From NCBI GenBank assembly GCA_964059195.1, contig CAXKWD010000005.1:146845265-146909264 (forward strand): 64,000 nt of DNA, given 5' to 3'. The notes beneath the pieces were generated by a model. The model was not told the DNA's origin. It did not search any database and saw only the letters and a program-made list of their open reading frames with translations. Position numbers and translations under genes: made by a program. Below, in pieces: positions 44,514-56,994 of this stretch. This stretch comes from Ectobius pallidus. Lineage: Eukaryota; Arthropoda; Insecta; Blattodea; Ectobiidae. Numbering within the stretch: position 1 is the first letter of the stretch; the number at the start of each line of letters is the position of its first letter.

Positions 44514-44943
44514 AGGTCCACCGCTGTGGCTCAGGGGATGCGTCCAATCCTCTCACGCAGCGGGCCCCGAGTTCGATTCCTGGTCGTGAGGTTTTTCCCG
44601 GGGTTTTCCCTCACCTGTGAGACAAATGTCAGGTAACTTTAGGCCCTTGTGGTCCCCGGATATCATCTGGACGCCATTATCATCTTCATCCCCATCCTCG
44701 CCTTGTTCTGAGTGAGTGTGTGTGTGTTGTGTTTCTTGTTGTCTCGGAGGTAGCCTCGGCATTGGGCTGATCACTCATCCGGGGAGGCCCTCCATGTCCT
44801 TGTCTGGTCAAAAAAGTATGTCTGTCTGTGTTGTGATCCATAGTTCATTCCTCTCCCGACAGGTCGCGGCCCGGTAAGGCCCGGGCGGCGCGGGCCACAT
44901 AAAGGTCCCTACAAGGGAGAGGTAAAACTACGAAAGAGAAAAG
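44514..44943 (+). mobile_element. tRNA-derived SINE, full length
   Basis: A perfect 12-bp target duplication AGAAGAATGTGC lies at 44502-44513 and 44944-44955. A box TGGCTCAGGGG is at 44527-44537 and B box AGTTCGATTCC at 44570-44580. The body includes TTTCCCTCACCTGTGAGACA and AGTGAGTGTGTGTGTG. The 3' end GGGAGAGGTAAAAC leads to a GAAAG-type A-rich tail. It is the same family as the minus-strand copy at 47080-47484. Confidence 0.9.
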
Positions 44944-45119
44944 AGAAGAATGTGCCGAAGCGACAGGCGCGTCACTGTCGTCAATATTTAAAATTAGAAA
45001 CGAAGCTTCGCGCGGGCCTATTGTGACTCCGAGAAAGAAGAAGACATTGAAACGAGTAAGGAAGAACAGCAGGAAAGAAACATAGGCCTATTCAGATTTT
45101 GTGAGGGCTGGAATCCGCC

Positions 45120-45415
45120 GGAAAGTTCACGGTTTCTTTTTTGAAAACCGACCTCCGTCATTATCTTTGATCCTGAATGCTGTGAATGAGAACCATGATC
45201 TACCTCCCTAATTTCACCAGTTGCTCACACACTCATGCCGAACAAGGCATGGATGAGATGATGATGATCATAATGATATGACGGTCAAATGATATCCTGG
45301 AACTACAAGGGCTTAAAAGTTACCCGACATTCGCCACACAGGTGAGGAAAAATCCCACCTAGGCAACTTGTAACGCCCGGGAATCAAACCCAGGTCCCAT
45401 GCATCCCATGCGCCA
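45120..45415 (-). mobile_element. SINE fragment, diverged relative
   Basis: Minus strand: a tRNA-like head with a GGTTTGATTCCCGGGCG B-box region at about 45370-45390, then TTTCCTCACCTGTGTGGCGA and GTCGGGTAACTTTTAAGCCC, the body shared with the SINE at 44514. The 3' part ends in an ATCATCATC run. Confidence 0.6.
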
Positions 45416-46785
45416 TATCATTAATATTAATATTATTTGTATTGCTATAGTAGTATTTACGCTAATATTTGAACTGACGTATATAAGGCAACCACAATAG
45501 AACGAATGCATTCCTGCTAATGAACAAGGAGTTCCCTCTGTGCCGTACCCGACTTCCAGCGGTGACGAGTATTCAGAATATTACTGTCTGTTGTTAACTT
45601 CATTTAAATTTAATAATCAGTTCTTAATTTTATTAAGTTTCAGTACAGCATAATTCAGTGATGGAAATATCAATTGTCATGGCTAGTTGTGAAGCGAAAT
45701 TAAACGAAACACTGTAGGCCTACTATTTTACGTTTATTGATGCGCGAATGTATCATCGTTTCATTATACTGTTAATAGAATAATTTTATTAGTTATTGCC
45801 TCACAGAACAGAGAGTCAGTTGGCAGGCCCAACGTTAACTGACGTGTGTCTGAAAGTTATGTGCACGCTGTACTTTGTTAGAAAGAGAGGTGCTAACGGT
45901 ACTATTGTCATCTCTGTCTTTCGGGTAGGTGATTCACGGCAACCGTGTAGCCCATAAGAGCAATGCTTTTTTCTCAATGTGGAATAGCCTATATATATAT
46001 AAACTCGTCAGTCTCGTGGGATTACCTATGAAAATATAGCGGAAAGATAATATTTGTACATATTTTCTTAAACAAATAAGAACTTCAACTCATTTCGTTA
46101 TAACCTAACTGTTCAGGCCTATTAAGTTTAATGTGAATAAAGTATACTACTCTATTCCTTACTTAAAGGAAGGAAAATCTACAAGTAGAATTTCACTGAA
46201 ATTCATTCACAGCACCATCCATTACTGAAAAGTATAGTCCCCGTCTCTGTACTTCAGCGCAAATGGTCATACTGTTTTCAGACGCTTTTTGTTTAGGGCT
46301 TGAAGACGGAATGGTTGAGGAATTCTCTTTTTTTTCTTTGTAATTTAATCCTACAAGTTGTTTGGAATGTAGACCTATAAAGCTACAACGTGATATTATT
46401 ACCTCCCTTTTTAATCTCTTCACTGCTCCTGACTTATCTCATCTCAAAGATCCATTCAAAATCAGATATATGACTTGAAAAGGATAATGCTTGATGTAAA
46501 ATTATGAGGATTTTTATCTACATATTAGAATTGCCATTCGTAGAAATCATCAAATTTTCTTAAATTTTCCTCATCGATTTCAAACTTAAAACCCACTGAT
46601 GATTTTACTTGATGATTGCTTATATTAATATATAAATTCGGCTCTGTAAATTTAAATATGGTATTTCTTGCTTTTTTCAAAGGGGTGCTCATTTGACATG
46701 CGCAGTTACCTAATATCGTTCGGTGCGCATGTAGCTTTATATACCTTGGCTTTTTTCTAGGAGTGAAGACCTACATTTTTTCGTA
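45416..46785. other. No recognisable gene; partial R1-end sequence
   Basis: AT-rich DNA. The stretch 45958-46030 has AATGCTTTTTTCTCAATGTG, inverted relative to 43993-44022, followed by CTCGTGGGATTACCTATG. These are end pieces of the R1 repeat neighbourhood. A short minus frame at 46193-46423 has no motif. Confidence 0.5.
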
Positions 46786-46861
46786 GGTAATCCCACGAGT
46801 TATAACGAGTTTATGGAAATATTTAGCTGATGAAACTCGTAATCTCGGGTAGGATTTATTA

Positions 46862-47791
46862 GGACTATTCCACGAATAAACTGTAACGGATTTTGTAAAT
46901 AATAATAATTTTCTTACTTTGTTGTTAATTTTCTGTCAGCCGTAAGATCACGAAAGATGAATGAACAGTCCACGAATCGATCCGACTTCTAATGCTACCA
47001 ACAGTGCGCATCACAAGATGGAGGGCGTCGTGGTAGTTGCTTATATGAAAACGCTATACAAGCACACGAACTGGCTTTCTTCCTTTCTTTCTTTCTTTAT
47101 CTGAGTTTTACCTCTCCCTTTTAGGATTTAAGCGACCCAAGCCGCCCGGGCCTTACAGGGCCGCGACCTGTCGGGAGAGGGATTATCTTTGGATTACATA
47201 CATACTTTTTTGACCAGACAAGGACATGGAGGGCCTCCCCGGATGAGTGATCAGCTCAATAGTGGGGCCACCTCCGAGACAACACGAACACATAGGACGA
47301 GACACACCATTCACACACACACTCATTCCAAACAAGGCGAGGATGGGATGCCTAAAGTTACCCGACATTTGTCTCATAGGTGAGGAAAAACCCCGGAAAA
47401 AACCTCACCCGTCCCGACCAGGAATTGAACCCGGGCCCGCTGTGTGAGAGGATCGAACGCATCCCCTGAGCCACAGCGGTGGACCGAACTGGCTTTCACC
47501 GAATCGAATTTTTTTTATCAATGGACATTTATATTTCAATTTCCAAACAAGTTATGTTGTATAAAACAATGTGTTTTGGTGCTGCTTAATGGCAGCATGT
47601 GACATATTATTCACCGCATGTTGATGCTTTTGTGTTCAGTAACGAGCTGACGATTTTATGAGATAAAATCGCATCCTCTTATTAATAGCAAGCGTTTTAT
47701 AAGATAAACTATCGTGCTTGGTCTATATCCGAGGAATTGCTGACGTTATTGGCTAATATCAAACAACGCGGCGTATGAGTGGAATAGTCAT
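46862..47791 (+). mobile_element. Dispersed MITE family R1, copy 3, split by a SINE
   Basis: The ends are GACTATTCCACGAATAAA and GAGTGGAATAGTC, inverted to each other over ~11 bp. The interior matches copies 1 and 2 except for the SINE at 47080-47484. After removing that insert and one target copy, ACACGAACTGGCTTTC joins ACCGAATCGAA as in the uninterrupted copies. Just outside the left end, 46786-46860 forms a small palindrome also seen beside copy 1. Confidence 0.75.
47080..47484 (-). mobile_element. tRNA-derived SINE nested in R1
   Basis: A 13-bp target duplication CGAACTGGCTTTC lies at 47067-47079 and 47485-47497. On the minus strand the A box TGGCTCAGGGG is at 47463-47473 and the B box GGTTCAATTCC at about 47421-47431. 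The body matches 44514-44943. The tail is (AAAG)n at about 47080-47098. Frames across it on both strands are shadows. Confidence 0.9.
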
Positions 47792-48380
47792 AAAAATACC
47801 TTCGAAAATAAGCTGTTGGCTCATAATTATGTTCATCAGTGTTCATATTGTTGGTACCCGTGGCAGAATATTCCTATTTTGCATGAAAGTTATTTTAGTC
47901 TATCTCTAGCTGTTTCCTTATTCCGTTGTTGTATGGAATTGATGTTCTTTGCTACTTGTTGAGCGTGTCCCGACAATGGGTTGGACCGTCACAAGTAGCG
48001 CAAAATGACACGCCAACCACTCATTCACTGTTCCCGCGATTTTATTCTGTCTGCCAATCTGTATTATGTCGGTGATCGCAAAACTGTTAGCTGCATTCTC
48101 CAACGTAGAAAAATGTTTGGGTGACTACTACACGCTCCTTTTGAACTGAACGCTTTCGCTAACATTACCAGAAGAGCATTATTATTTGATGCGGTAGGTG
48201 TGCGAACTTGCGCTTAAGAAAACGTAAATCACATAGGCCTAGCAATAAATTATATATATATTTTTTTTAATTTCGTTAAAATCAATAAGTGAATAACCCT
48301 GGTATTGCCACAATAAATAACATGTAAGCGATATGATGTTTATATCTATTTATGTTCTCGGCTTAGTATTTCTCAAACTA
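47792..48380. other. No recognisable gene
   Basis: AT-rich DNA. A 61-codon minus frame at 47918-48103 has no motif. Confidence 0.5.
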
Positions 48381-49066
48381 CAGAGTGCTTCACAAAAATG
48401 TATACACACTTTGAAATGTCATAGAAAATCTATTTTCCGTTCTACTAGGTAAAATTTCTGGAAATGGAAAGCTTAAAGTCAAATTTGAAAAATAACTGAC
48501 ATTCTGATGAAAATATGATTAATGTTCAAATGTTCAAAATGGTGGTCTTCTGCATCAATACATTTCTGATTACGAGTCACCACTGGTTCATCGTACCAAA
48601 GTATCCAATGATATTTGTGCTCACGCCGCTTGAATCTAATTCCAAAGTGTGTCCAGGTTACGTGATTTACGTTTGTACACTTCGTCTTTTACTGTGCCCC
48701 GTAAGAAGAAATCCAGCGGCGTAAGGTCTGGATAGCGTGCAGGAAACTCGATTGGGCCCCCTGTATCCTATCCACCTTGGCAAATTTCGATCCAGGTATG
48801 CTCGTACGTCCCTATGATAGTGCGGCGGGGCGCCATCTTGTTGGTAATAAAACCGTATAATGCACGAATGGCAGCAAATATGGATTCAGCAAGCATTGTT
48901 AGGTACTTTTCATTGTTGGATGATTGTTAACAAGATTGTTGAAACTATTCTGCTGTCACCTGTTGAAGAAATATTAGCATTAAATTCTTCCTGAAACTTA
49001 ACATTGTAGAACGGGAAATAAATTTTCTATGACAGTTCAAAGTGTGTATACTTTTTTTGATGCAGG
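48381..49066 (-). mobile_element. Tc1/mariner-superfamily element, internally deleted
   Basis: Inverted ends of about 60 bp: GTATACACACTTTGAAATGT with CATAGAAAATCTATTTTCCG on the left, and their complements ATTTTCTATGACAGTTCAAA and GTGTGTATAC on the right. The outermost bases are less certain. The minus strand carries a degraded transposase C-terminal half (48600-48860). Confidence 0.75.
48600..48870 (-). pseudogene. DDE transposase fragment
   Basis: Minus-strand frames show QQDGAPPHYHRDVRAYLD, RWIGYRGP, then a frame change, FPARYPDLTPLDFFLRGTVK, and a DTLWN-like segment with stops. The QDGAPPH and PDLTPLDFFL blocks hold the second and third catalytic Asp of Tc1/mariner-superfamily DDE enzymes common in insects. 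In such proteins the N-terminus is often the DUF4817-type region, a remnant of which lies at 6311-6472. Frameshifts make this copy dead. Confidence 0.75.
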
Positions 49067-50520
49067 TTAATTAGTATTTATTTAATTATTTCCCTTTGTT
49101 AAGGTCTTAATGCTTCTTCCTCCGCTACCAGAGGCGGATACACACAAACAATCAATAATCTAATTTAAGAATAGATAAATGTAACGCGTACAGTAATTGT
49201 ATACAATTTACAGTTACCTAAATATTAGAGGTAATATTATAATAATAAGATTCAATATTGACGCGTTAATTAATAGAATAGTGGTAAGTAGAGAAAATAT
49301 AAACGAAAAATAACTGAAACCATTCAAAAAGATAAATATGATTAAAATATAAGACATGAATACGTAAGCACCTAGCGAGGCGGCAATGTCGCAGTCTCGC
49401 TTTCAGAAGGTCGCGGATCCAAATAGTCAAAGAAGAGTTTAAAAGACGATTCGAAGAAAAGAAAATTGACAGAAATCGTTAAACGATTCTAGCATGAGCT
49501 TGAAACGAGTAATTTACAGTACCGTTTTCGGGACGATAACTTTCCTTCGTTTCATTTACCGGCCAGTGTTTTTTTTCCCCCTATTCAATTCATTATATTT
49601 CTTAAATGTATATGTTACGGTCAATCTGATTATTCAGGGCAGTTTTCATAATGCTTGGTCATTATAAATAATGACCGATAAAATCGACAATCTAGGATAA
49701 TTTCTTACACTGCCCGGTCAATATTAATACTGCTACAATTTCTCTGGTCACTTTAATAAATTGACAGCAATTTGGCAACGTGCGTCTGGTGTGATTCTCC
49801 CTAACCTAACCTAACCTATGTAAGTCGAAATGTCACCAAAGTGGAAGCTGCTCTAATAAATAAAAACTCTTGGATTTGACATTTTGTGTGTATATGTATA
49901 TATTTTTTTGTTAGGCGTACGTATTTTTAATACTTATTTACTTTAATATAATATCCTCTTATTTTTGCATGCAGAGAAATATGAATAACAATTCTCTCAA
50001 ATTGCCCATTCAATTTCCAGCATTATTCATAATGCCCGGGCAATGTGTTAATTTCTATATAATTTATCATTTTGTCACATCCCATTGGGCATTGTTTACA
50101 TTGACCGTCTCATATATATTCTTACTAATATCAATATCTTAACTTTAAAATATAGTTCAACTGACGAAGTTAGTTTTAATATCATATAGTCTTCAAAGCA
50201 GAAGTAGTGAAGTAGCACAACTACAAGTATACGGAATTAGGAAAACTTTCAAGTTTTGTCTACTTGTTGTAAATTTATATTCTAGGGCAAAGTTTTGTAA
50301 TTCACTTGCATTCTAACTCTGCCGTTAAAGAATGAGTATAGGTTCATTTAGAATGCGACTTAAATTTAACAAAGTTTAAGGAATGGAAATAAAGATATTA
50401 CGGAGTTCTGATTAAGTGGAGACAAAACTAAATCGTGGCGCTAAATCCTTTGTTTAACAGGCCCTACCATTCACTGCAGGGACTATATTGCAATCCTCCT
50501 CCAAGTAAATTTGTGGGTAT
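49067..50520. other. No recognisable gene
   Basis: AT-rich DNA. GCCCGGTCAAT- and TTGCCCGGGCAAT-like words recur at 49715 and 50030 but form no clear element. A short CCTAA run is at 49800-49818. Confidence 0.5.
49800..49818. repeat. Short interstitial (CCTAA)n
   Basis: CCTAACCTAACCTAACCTA, close to four copies of the complement of the insect telomere repeat TTAGG. It is too short to be a telomere. Confidence 0.7.
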
Positions 50521-50528
50521 GTGATCAC

Positions 50529-51181
50529 TAGGGACCGGATTTTTAGGTTTTTAAAAACACTGTTTTAGGTTTTCCATTAGGTGAAATAGGTTTTTTTAGG
50601 TTTTTTGTCCAAAATAATCGTTTTCGGGTAGAATAATTGGTTTAATGAATTTGAATGTGCTACATAGGATTCAATACATAATTAACACGTCTTTTTAAAA
50701 CACAGTGTGACCACTCAGTGTGAATAACAAGACAGTACTAAAGGCAAACAAACGCTTTAAAACACAGAATTCTATACCCTTGTTCATACACGGCAACAAT
50801 TGTTGTTCGTACGAATATTTTAAAAGGAATACGCCGGTACTCTTACACTTCCTCTCTCGATACTGTCCATCCTAGACGACAATGGGTTGAACGAAACGCT
50901 GGTGGTATTAATTTCAACCCGACAAAAATTATTCTCTCTCCGCAAAATATCGATTCCTCAACTGACAAACAAAAAATACAGAAAAGTAGCCTAAATTAGA
51001 TATTTTAGGTTTTATATCCCGTTTAGGTATAATTAGGTTTTTATACCCCATTTAGGTATTTTTAGGTGCCACAGAATTAATGTGGGTGAATCCTATGGAC
51101 ATGATTCCAAAAAGTGTATGAGCGCTTTTTGTTTTGGAAGCAAGGAAAACAATAGGTATAAACCTAAGAATCCGGTCCCTA
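50529..51181. mobile_element. hAT-like non-autonomous transposon (TAGGGACCGG type)
   Basis: Inverted ends are TAGGGACCGGATTTTTAGG and CCTAAGAATCCGGTCCCTA. The 8-bp target duplication GTGATCAC, itself a palindrome, lies at 50521-50528 and 51182-51189. The AT-rich interior is full of TTTTAGGTTT words; no transposase. Confidence 0.9.
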
Positions 51182-51505
51182 GTGATCACTATGTCGACTC
51201 CCATTGCAGTCAGTAATTGTTTTCCTGGAAGGTAACTCTGAACACACCTAGTAAAATCCGTTTTAATGATGAAAACGCCCCTTCCGGGAATCGAACAAGG
51301 TGAGGTTAATTAGTTACACACATGTTATGTGCAAGTCTCTCATCTATCCCGGTCACTCATGCAATTGCTTTCTTGAAGAGGCCACGTTATGGTCTGGAAA
51401 TTTACACCAAGATTTTAAGGTAAGATTACCTACATTTTTGTCGTGTTAATCGGTAGGCGAAAATTAATAAAAAGTAGAGTGGTCAAAATTAAAACTGATA
51501 ACTAA

Positions 51506-51910
51506 TCTATATCAATAAAAGGAAGTGTCTGTCTTTCTGTCTGTCTGTCTGTCTGTCTGTCTGTCCGCGATGCCCAGCGAAATCTACTGAACGCAGAGAT
51601 CTGAAATTTTAAACATAGATGGACTAAAGGGTCGGAATGTGCACCTCGAAGCCGGAATTTTAATTTTCGCTTTCGTTCGTGAGTTATGAGTGAAAAACGG
51701 GCAGAAAACGTGTATTTATTTCGTTTTCGAAGCATGAGTTTTCAATAAAACAAATCAATTACACTAGGCTTTGGCTATTTTTGTCATTCCTTCGACATAA
51801 AAGCATCGCGATCTCTTGAATGTTGTAGCTCACGCTGGTCGATTCATTTGTTTTTAATGTCAAGGCACGCAAACATAATATGAAATTTTCAACCTACACC
51901 GAAGAGGATG

Positions 51911-51952
<42 letters not shown>

Positions 51953-52176
51953 GGGATAATCAATATTAGCCTAAATATGGTCAAACGTTCGATTTGGACG
52001 AAACTCACTATACAGGGGTTTTCTGGGCCAAGGAACTCGAATCTGAGGTAGCTTTTACCAGGTGACGCTATCTAATCGTGATAATATATAGACTACATGA
52101 TTTAGGTGTTAAAATAATGATTTAACTATTATGCTCTTAATTTTTAATTTTTGAAATAATTATCGCGGGCACATGC
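51506..52176 (+). mobile_element. Non-autonomous Helitron, copy A
   Basis: It starts TCTATATCAATAAAAGG after an A and continues with a (CTGT)n leader and CCAGCGAAATCTACTGAACG. An internal (ATT)n microsatellite lies at about 51909-51950. The 3' end ATCGCGGGCACATGCTA lacks the hairpin half GCGAAGCCGCGG and the final G, so the 3' terminus is damaged. Copy B follows directly. Confidence 0.75.
51909..51950. repeat. (ATT)n microsatellite
   Basis: About 13 ATT units inside Helitron copy A. It is absent from copy B at the equivalent point. Confidence 0.9.
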
Positions 52177-52796
52177 TATCTTAAAATAATAAAAGGACGT
52201 GTTTGTCTGTCTGTCCACGATGCCCAGCGAAATCTACTGAACGCAGAGATCTGAAATTTTAAACATAGATGGGCTGAAAGGTGGGCGAATGCGCATCGAA
52301 GCCGGATTTTTAATTTTAGCTTTCGTTCGCGAGTTGTGAGTGAAAAACTGGCAGAAAACGTGATTTTAGCGCTGTCGAAGCATCAGATTTCAGTAATACA
52401 TTTCAATGTCAAATCAATTGAAGTTGGCTTTGGCTATTTTTGTCATACCGTGGTAATAAAAGCATCGCGATCGCTAGATTGTTGTAAGCCCACACTGGTC
52501 GATTCATTTGTTTAGAATGTCAAGGCCCGTAGACATATGAAATTTTCAACCTACACGGAAGAGGGATAGGCCTAAATATGGTCAAACATTGTTAGATTTG
52601 TACGAAACTCACTGTACAGGGGTATTCTGGGCCAAGGAAATCGAATCTGAGGTCGCTTTTACCAGGCGACGCTATCTAATCGTGGTAAGTAGTCCACGTG
52701 GTTTAGGTGTTAATAAATATAATGTTTTAACTATTATGCTCTTAATTTTTTATTTTTGAAATAATTATCGCGGGCGAAGCCGCGGGCACATGCTAG
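52177..52796 (+). mobile_element. Non-autonomous Helitron, copy B
   Basis: It starts TCTTAAAATAATAAAAGGAC immediately at the end of copy A and follows the same internal sequence. It ends with hairpin CGCGGGCGAAGCCGCG, a spacer and CTAG at 52793-52796, followed by T. The two copies differ by scattered substitutions. No Rep/helicase frame. Confidence 0.85.
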
Positions 52797-53399
52797 TGCA
52801 TAAATAAATATGACATACGTAAGCGTTATTTTAAAGCGCGAAAATTAAATTAATTAACTTACACGGCCCAGTAATAAATGTTGTTCAAACATACAGGAGA
52901 AAAGATGCTATGACATTGATTCCTTTCTTGAACATGTACTGTACAGGTAGGGGGGGGGGGGAAGCAGACCCACTAAAATATATGTTGCCGATACGAGTCA
53001 CTGCGCATGCCTAGCGGCATTCACAGGATAGCAGGGAATGTATTGAAATTTGTTTTACAACCAATAAATTGCTTGAATTGAGAAATAATTTCACGTAATT
53101 TGCATTGCTTGTGAAAACAAACGTTTCCGTTATATATCTTAACATTTATTTACGTATCACATGGCTCTGAAATCAGCTACAAGAGTCGGTCCGATTTTTT
53201 CCCCTACCTGTGCACATGGAACAAATAAAATAATAAACTTTTAAAAATAAATTATTTGCTTACATTTCCTTTTCGACAACATTTACTTTCATTATATACA
53301 AAATTAAAGAACATTGTTTACATACATAAATAAGTCAACTATAAAACTTATACTGTGTATAGAGGCTTTTCGTATATATCAATGTCGAGTCCTAAAATA
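52797..53399. other. No recognisable gene
   Basis: AT-rich DNA with a G12-like run near 52951. It may include the outer part of repeat R2, but I cannot place an edge. Confidence 0.45.
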
Positions 53400-54480
53400 A
53401 AAGTATAAAATAGATTTTTAAAAATCAGATGTGAAACACATAACTTCCTCTGCCCAAAACAAAAGTTTTCCCTTTTATGTATGGCATCCTCTTCATGTAA
53501 ATCGGTTGAAGAAATAAACAGAATGTCGTTACCACATCACATTGCATACCCGAAGCTTGCACAACCCAAGTAAAATCTTATTACACTATGTAATTTTCTT
53601 TACATTAAGCATGGGCAATACACTTTTTTCGATTCACACTCTCATATAACGTATAGAATAAGAGGCCGTTTTGCGAAGATCGTATTCAGTTGTAGCTTTA
53701 TTGTTCACGAAGCAAGACTGAGTTGCTACAAACAGTGAGTGGCTTATAACCAGGCTTTAAAACTTAGTGCCTGAACCCACAGAGGGAGATGATTCCAGTT
53801 ACCAACAACCTGAGTATAGGGGGTGGGGGCGATTGCGTAGGCTGATAAGACAGTCATTCATAGTAGTACTGAGAAGTCAATGCGCTCGTAGTACGATGCC
53901 TCTCAAATTGGTCAACAGTGTACCTTGTCATTATGCGTGTTTATAAATTTATAATACGTGTTCGGAATACCGAAAGTAAAGTATTCTAAAACGCAAACAT
54001 ATATTGAAACATTTGGGAGGGACTATTACACACAAACAGGAGAACATATCGTTTTGCATGCTTGTAATGTGAGTTTAGAGAATGAGAAGTTATTTTGTGG
54101 TCTTCCTATACCTGTAATCCGCTTTGTTTACTATCACGTGAACTAGCATATGGTAGCTAGCGCATACGCCGAGCAAAGTCTGTACAGTACAGTTGCTGTT
54201 AACATATTCGATCGGGCACTAAGTTTTAAAGCCTGCTTATAACTACCCTACAGAGAATTTTTGCGAAAAATTTGAAATTAAAGTTTTAGCTCTAAGTGTA
54301 AGCATCTCATGTACAAATTTTAAATAAAAGCGTCAGAGCAGTTTTCGCGAGAAACAATTTAAAAAAAATGTAAAGTTGCATTAAGAGAAAGTCGTCGCTA
54401 ATCTTCGTGTCACATCTCCAGAAGATATCTAACCCAAATACAAGGTTTTATTTTCATACAATTTTTCATTCGTTTTTCAC
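53400..54480 (-). repeat. Dispersed repeat R2, copy split by a hAT-like insert
   Basis: Minus-strand relative of 56995-58245. The part 54250-54480 corresponds to 56995-57230, and 53400-53742 corresponds to 57866-58210 (ACTTCCTCTGCC, TTCATGTAAATCGGTTG, AGCATGGGCAAT, CAAGACTGAGTTGCTAC). The insert at 53751-54235 separates the two halves. Confidence 0.7.
53751..54235. mobile_element. hAT-like MITE (CAGGCTTTAAAA type)
   Basis: Inverted ends are CAGGCTTTAAAACTTAGTGCC and the complement of GGCACTAAGTTTTAAAGCCTG. The 8-bp target duplication CTTATAAC lies at 53743-53750 and 54236-54243. The 62-codon frame inside (53958-54146) has no recognisable motif. Confidence 0.85.
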
Positions 54481-55050
54481 AGACACACACACACACACAG
54501 ACATGTTTCTGAAAATAGTATTTTTTTCTTCAGGGAACCTAAAAAAAGTGTATTTATGTTAAAAACTAAACTTCGAATTTCATGGTTGAACACAATACTT
54601 CCTTAACTTGTAACAATACCTGTGGTACGAACAGAGGAAGTAATAAAATTGTTTTAAATATATTTTAGACAACATTAATTAATTTACTTTCATTACATAC
54701 AAAATTACGGATCTATCCTGTGATTGTGTAACTTTTAGTGTGAAAGTCACTTGAAGATATCGGAGACAAAGTTCAGATATTCTCCTGTGAATGGAAAATC
54801 AGACCTGAGAGGAAGGCAAAACTGTCAGCGTACAGATGTATGACGTAACTTCGCAGCATTGGAAACAGTTAGCTTATCGATATTCTATACCCGCTGTTCC
54901 GTTTTGACACTGTCGTTCTAGATTATTCAAATTGTCATCGAGCGATACTTCTAATTTCGGAGATTGGATTCCACATTATCGAGGGATCTCGCCCCATATT
55001 ATGCGAGTTAAGAAAATTATTAAATTTATCAAATGTCTTTTCTTCATACT

Positions 55051-55051
<1 letters not shown>
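54481..55051. other. No recognisable gene
   Basis: A (CA)n tract lies at about 54483-54502; otherwise AT-rich DNA without features. Confidence 0.5.
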
Positions 55052-55132
<81 letters not shown>

Positions 55133-55164
55133 CGATGATAATAATAATAATAATGATGATGATG

Positions 55165-55222
<58 letters not shown>

Positions 55223-55269
55223 TGATGATGATCATGATGATGATGATGATCATGATGATGCTGGTGATG

Positions 55270-55315
<46 letters not shown>

Positions 55316-55347
55316 TAATAATGATAATAATGATAATAATACTAATA
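55052..55347. repeat. Compound (ATA/ATG)n microsatellite
   Basis: About 295 bp of AATA-phase trinucleotides (TAA)n with interspersed GAT/GATGAT blocks. The poly-Ile/Met frames on both strands are trivial results of the repeat. Confidence 0.95.
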
Positions 55348-55574
55348 AAAGAAATAACCTACATATTTTTTTAATTGTACTATACAGGCATTACAATGTG
55401 AATATTTCCGTAATCTTTCTCCCTCTATCAATCTGTCCACCGTTCTCGCTGTGTACCTGTCTGTCTGTCTGACTGTTTGCCTAGCTGCATGTCTATTTAC
55501 ATTGTTTACCCTCCCTTTTTATCTTATTTCCCTTTTTATCGTTTCTATATTGTATTTTTTCTTCATTTCTTTCT

Positions 55575-55599
55575 CCTTTTCTTTCTTTCTTTCTTCTTT

Positions 55600-55659
<60 letters not shown>

Positions 55660-55668
55660 TGTTTCTTT
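55575..55668. repeat. (CTTT)n microsatellite
   Basis: A tetranucleotide run of about 20 units; the Phe/Leu/Ser frames over it are not genes. Confidence 0.95.
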
Positions 55669-56994
55669 ACTTTCATGTTCACTTTAAGCTAAGTCTTCTT
55701 TATTAATTTTTGTGCTTGTGCCTTCATTCATTCCAACTATTTGCACTTTAGGTCATAACTAAGTGTAAACATGTGGAAAACTGCTGAATTGAAAACTCCA
55801 ATGTATTTACATTTGCAGGATTATTATTAATTTGAACACAGAATATTCTATTTCAACAAACTTACGTCCAAACTAAACTTTTTTTTATTAACTGGACATT
55901 CGCTAAAATAACATGTATAATTAAATAAGTTGATTTAAATTTAACATCAGTAACTTTGGAAACTGAAATCCCGCATCAATCAGCGTGTCAGATTATTGCT
56001 TTTAGTCGGTTATATGCTGGGAGTTCTATCATTTTTTTCTGAGTTAGTTTATACATATTTAACGACCGAAGCAACACACATACAATGCTGTGGTAATATG
56101 TGCTATATTTATCAAGCTCTGACAGTCACAATCAAACTGCCTCAAGTTTGATTATTTAATTCACAACTTTTATTACAAATCATCCGGTGTTTAATAGTTA
56201 ACAGAATGTATTTTCGTATAAACTTTGTCTACTTTATGAACTAAATAATTGTTTACGAAACCAGGTCGAAGGAAGTTGTAAATCCCTATACTCTTTATTT
56301 TAATTAATTCTCCGATCAAGTCAAGAATTTTAGCATGATTTTCAATAGTCTTTGGCCGTATCATAGGCACCTAGGCCTATAGGAGTAGATAGAAATTGTA
56401 TAACAATTTTATTGCTGAGTACCCTGAATATGTAAATTACAATCTTAAACATTTTAAGAGTAAAATAAAAAGTTATTAAATAATATTAATAACACACTTT
56501 AATTTTGTTTGGTCTTTGAAGGTTTCATTCCAATTTATTCCATTTTTTGTTGTAAATGCTATTTTTAACCACTGGTTAATGCTAAAGAATTATTTTTATT
56601 TACATGTACTTATAAATTTAGAACCTTTTCGTGTATAGTATACTGTGCAGTGATATGTAATTATATTTATATTAATCTACTATATCCCCTAAACACGAGC
56701 GTTGCTCATATAGGGGAATGTTTGGTTTTAGTTGTTTTTACTTGTATTAAATATGTAATAATGATAATGATAATAAAAATGATAAAAAAATAGTTTTAGA
56801 GGAAAAGAAACACTTAATTAAAGAAAATAAAAATAAATAAATAAAATAGAGGAATCCTAAATTCGAAGTTGAGTTTTTAACGTAAACAGACGTTTTGAGG
56901 TGCCCTGCATCCAAAATTAGTATATTCAGAAACATACGTGTGGGTCTATGTCTATGTGTCTGTGAACAGCCTAACTCCAGAACGAAAAATCGTA
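55669..56994. other. No recognisable gene
   Basis: AT-rich, with short frames only. Confidence 0.5.

Noticed and set aside
55033..55374. Poly-Ile/Met frames on both strands
   Set aside because: Trivial translation of a trinucleotide microsatellite.
55451..55692. Phe/Ser/Leu frames
   Set aside because: Trivial translation of a (CTTT)n microsatellite and its flanks.
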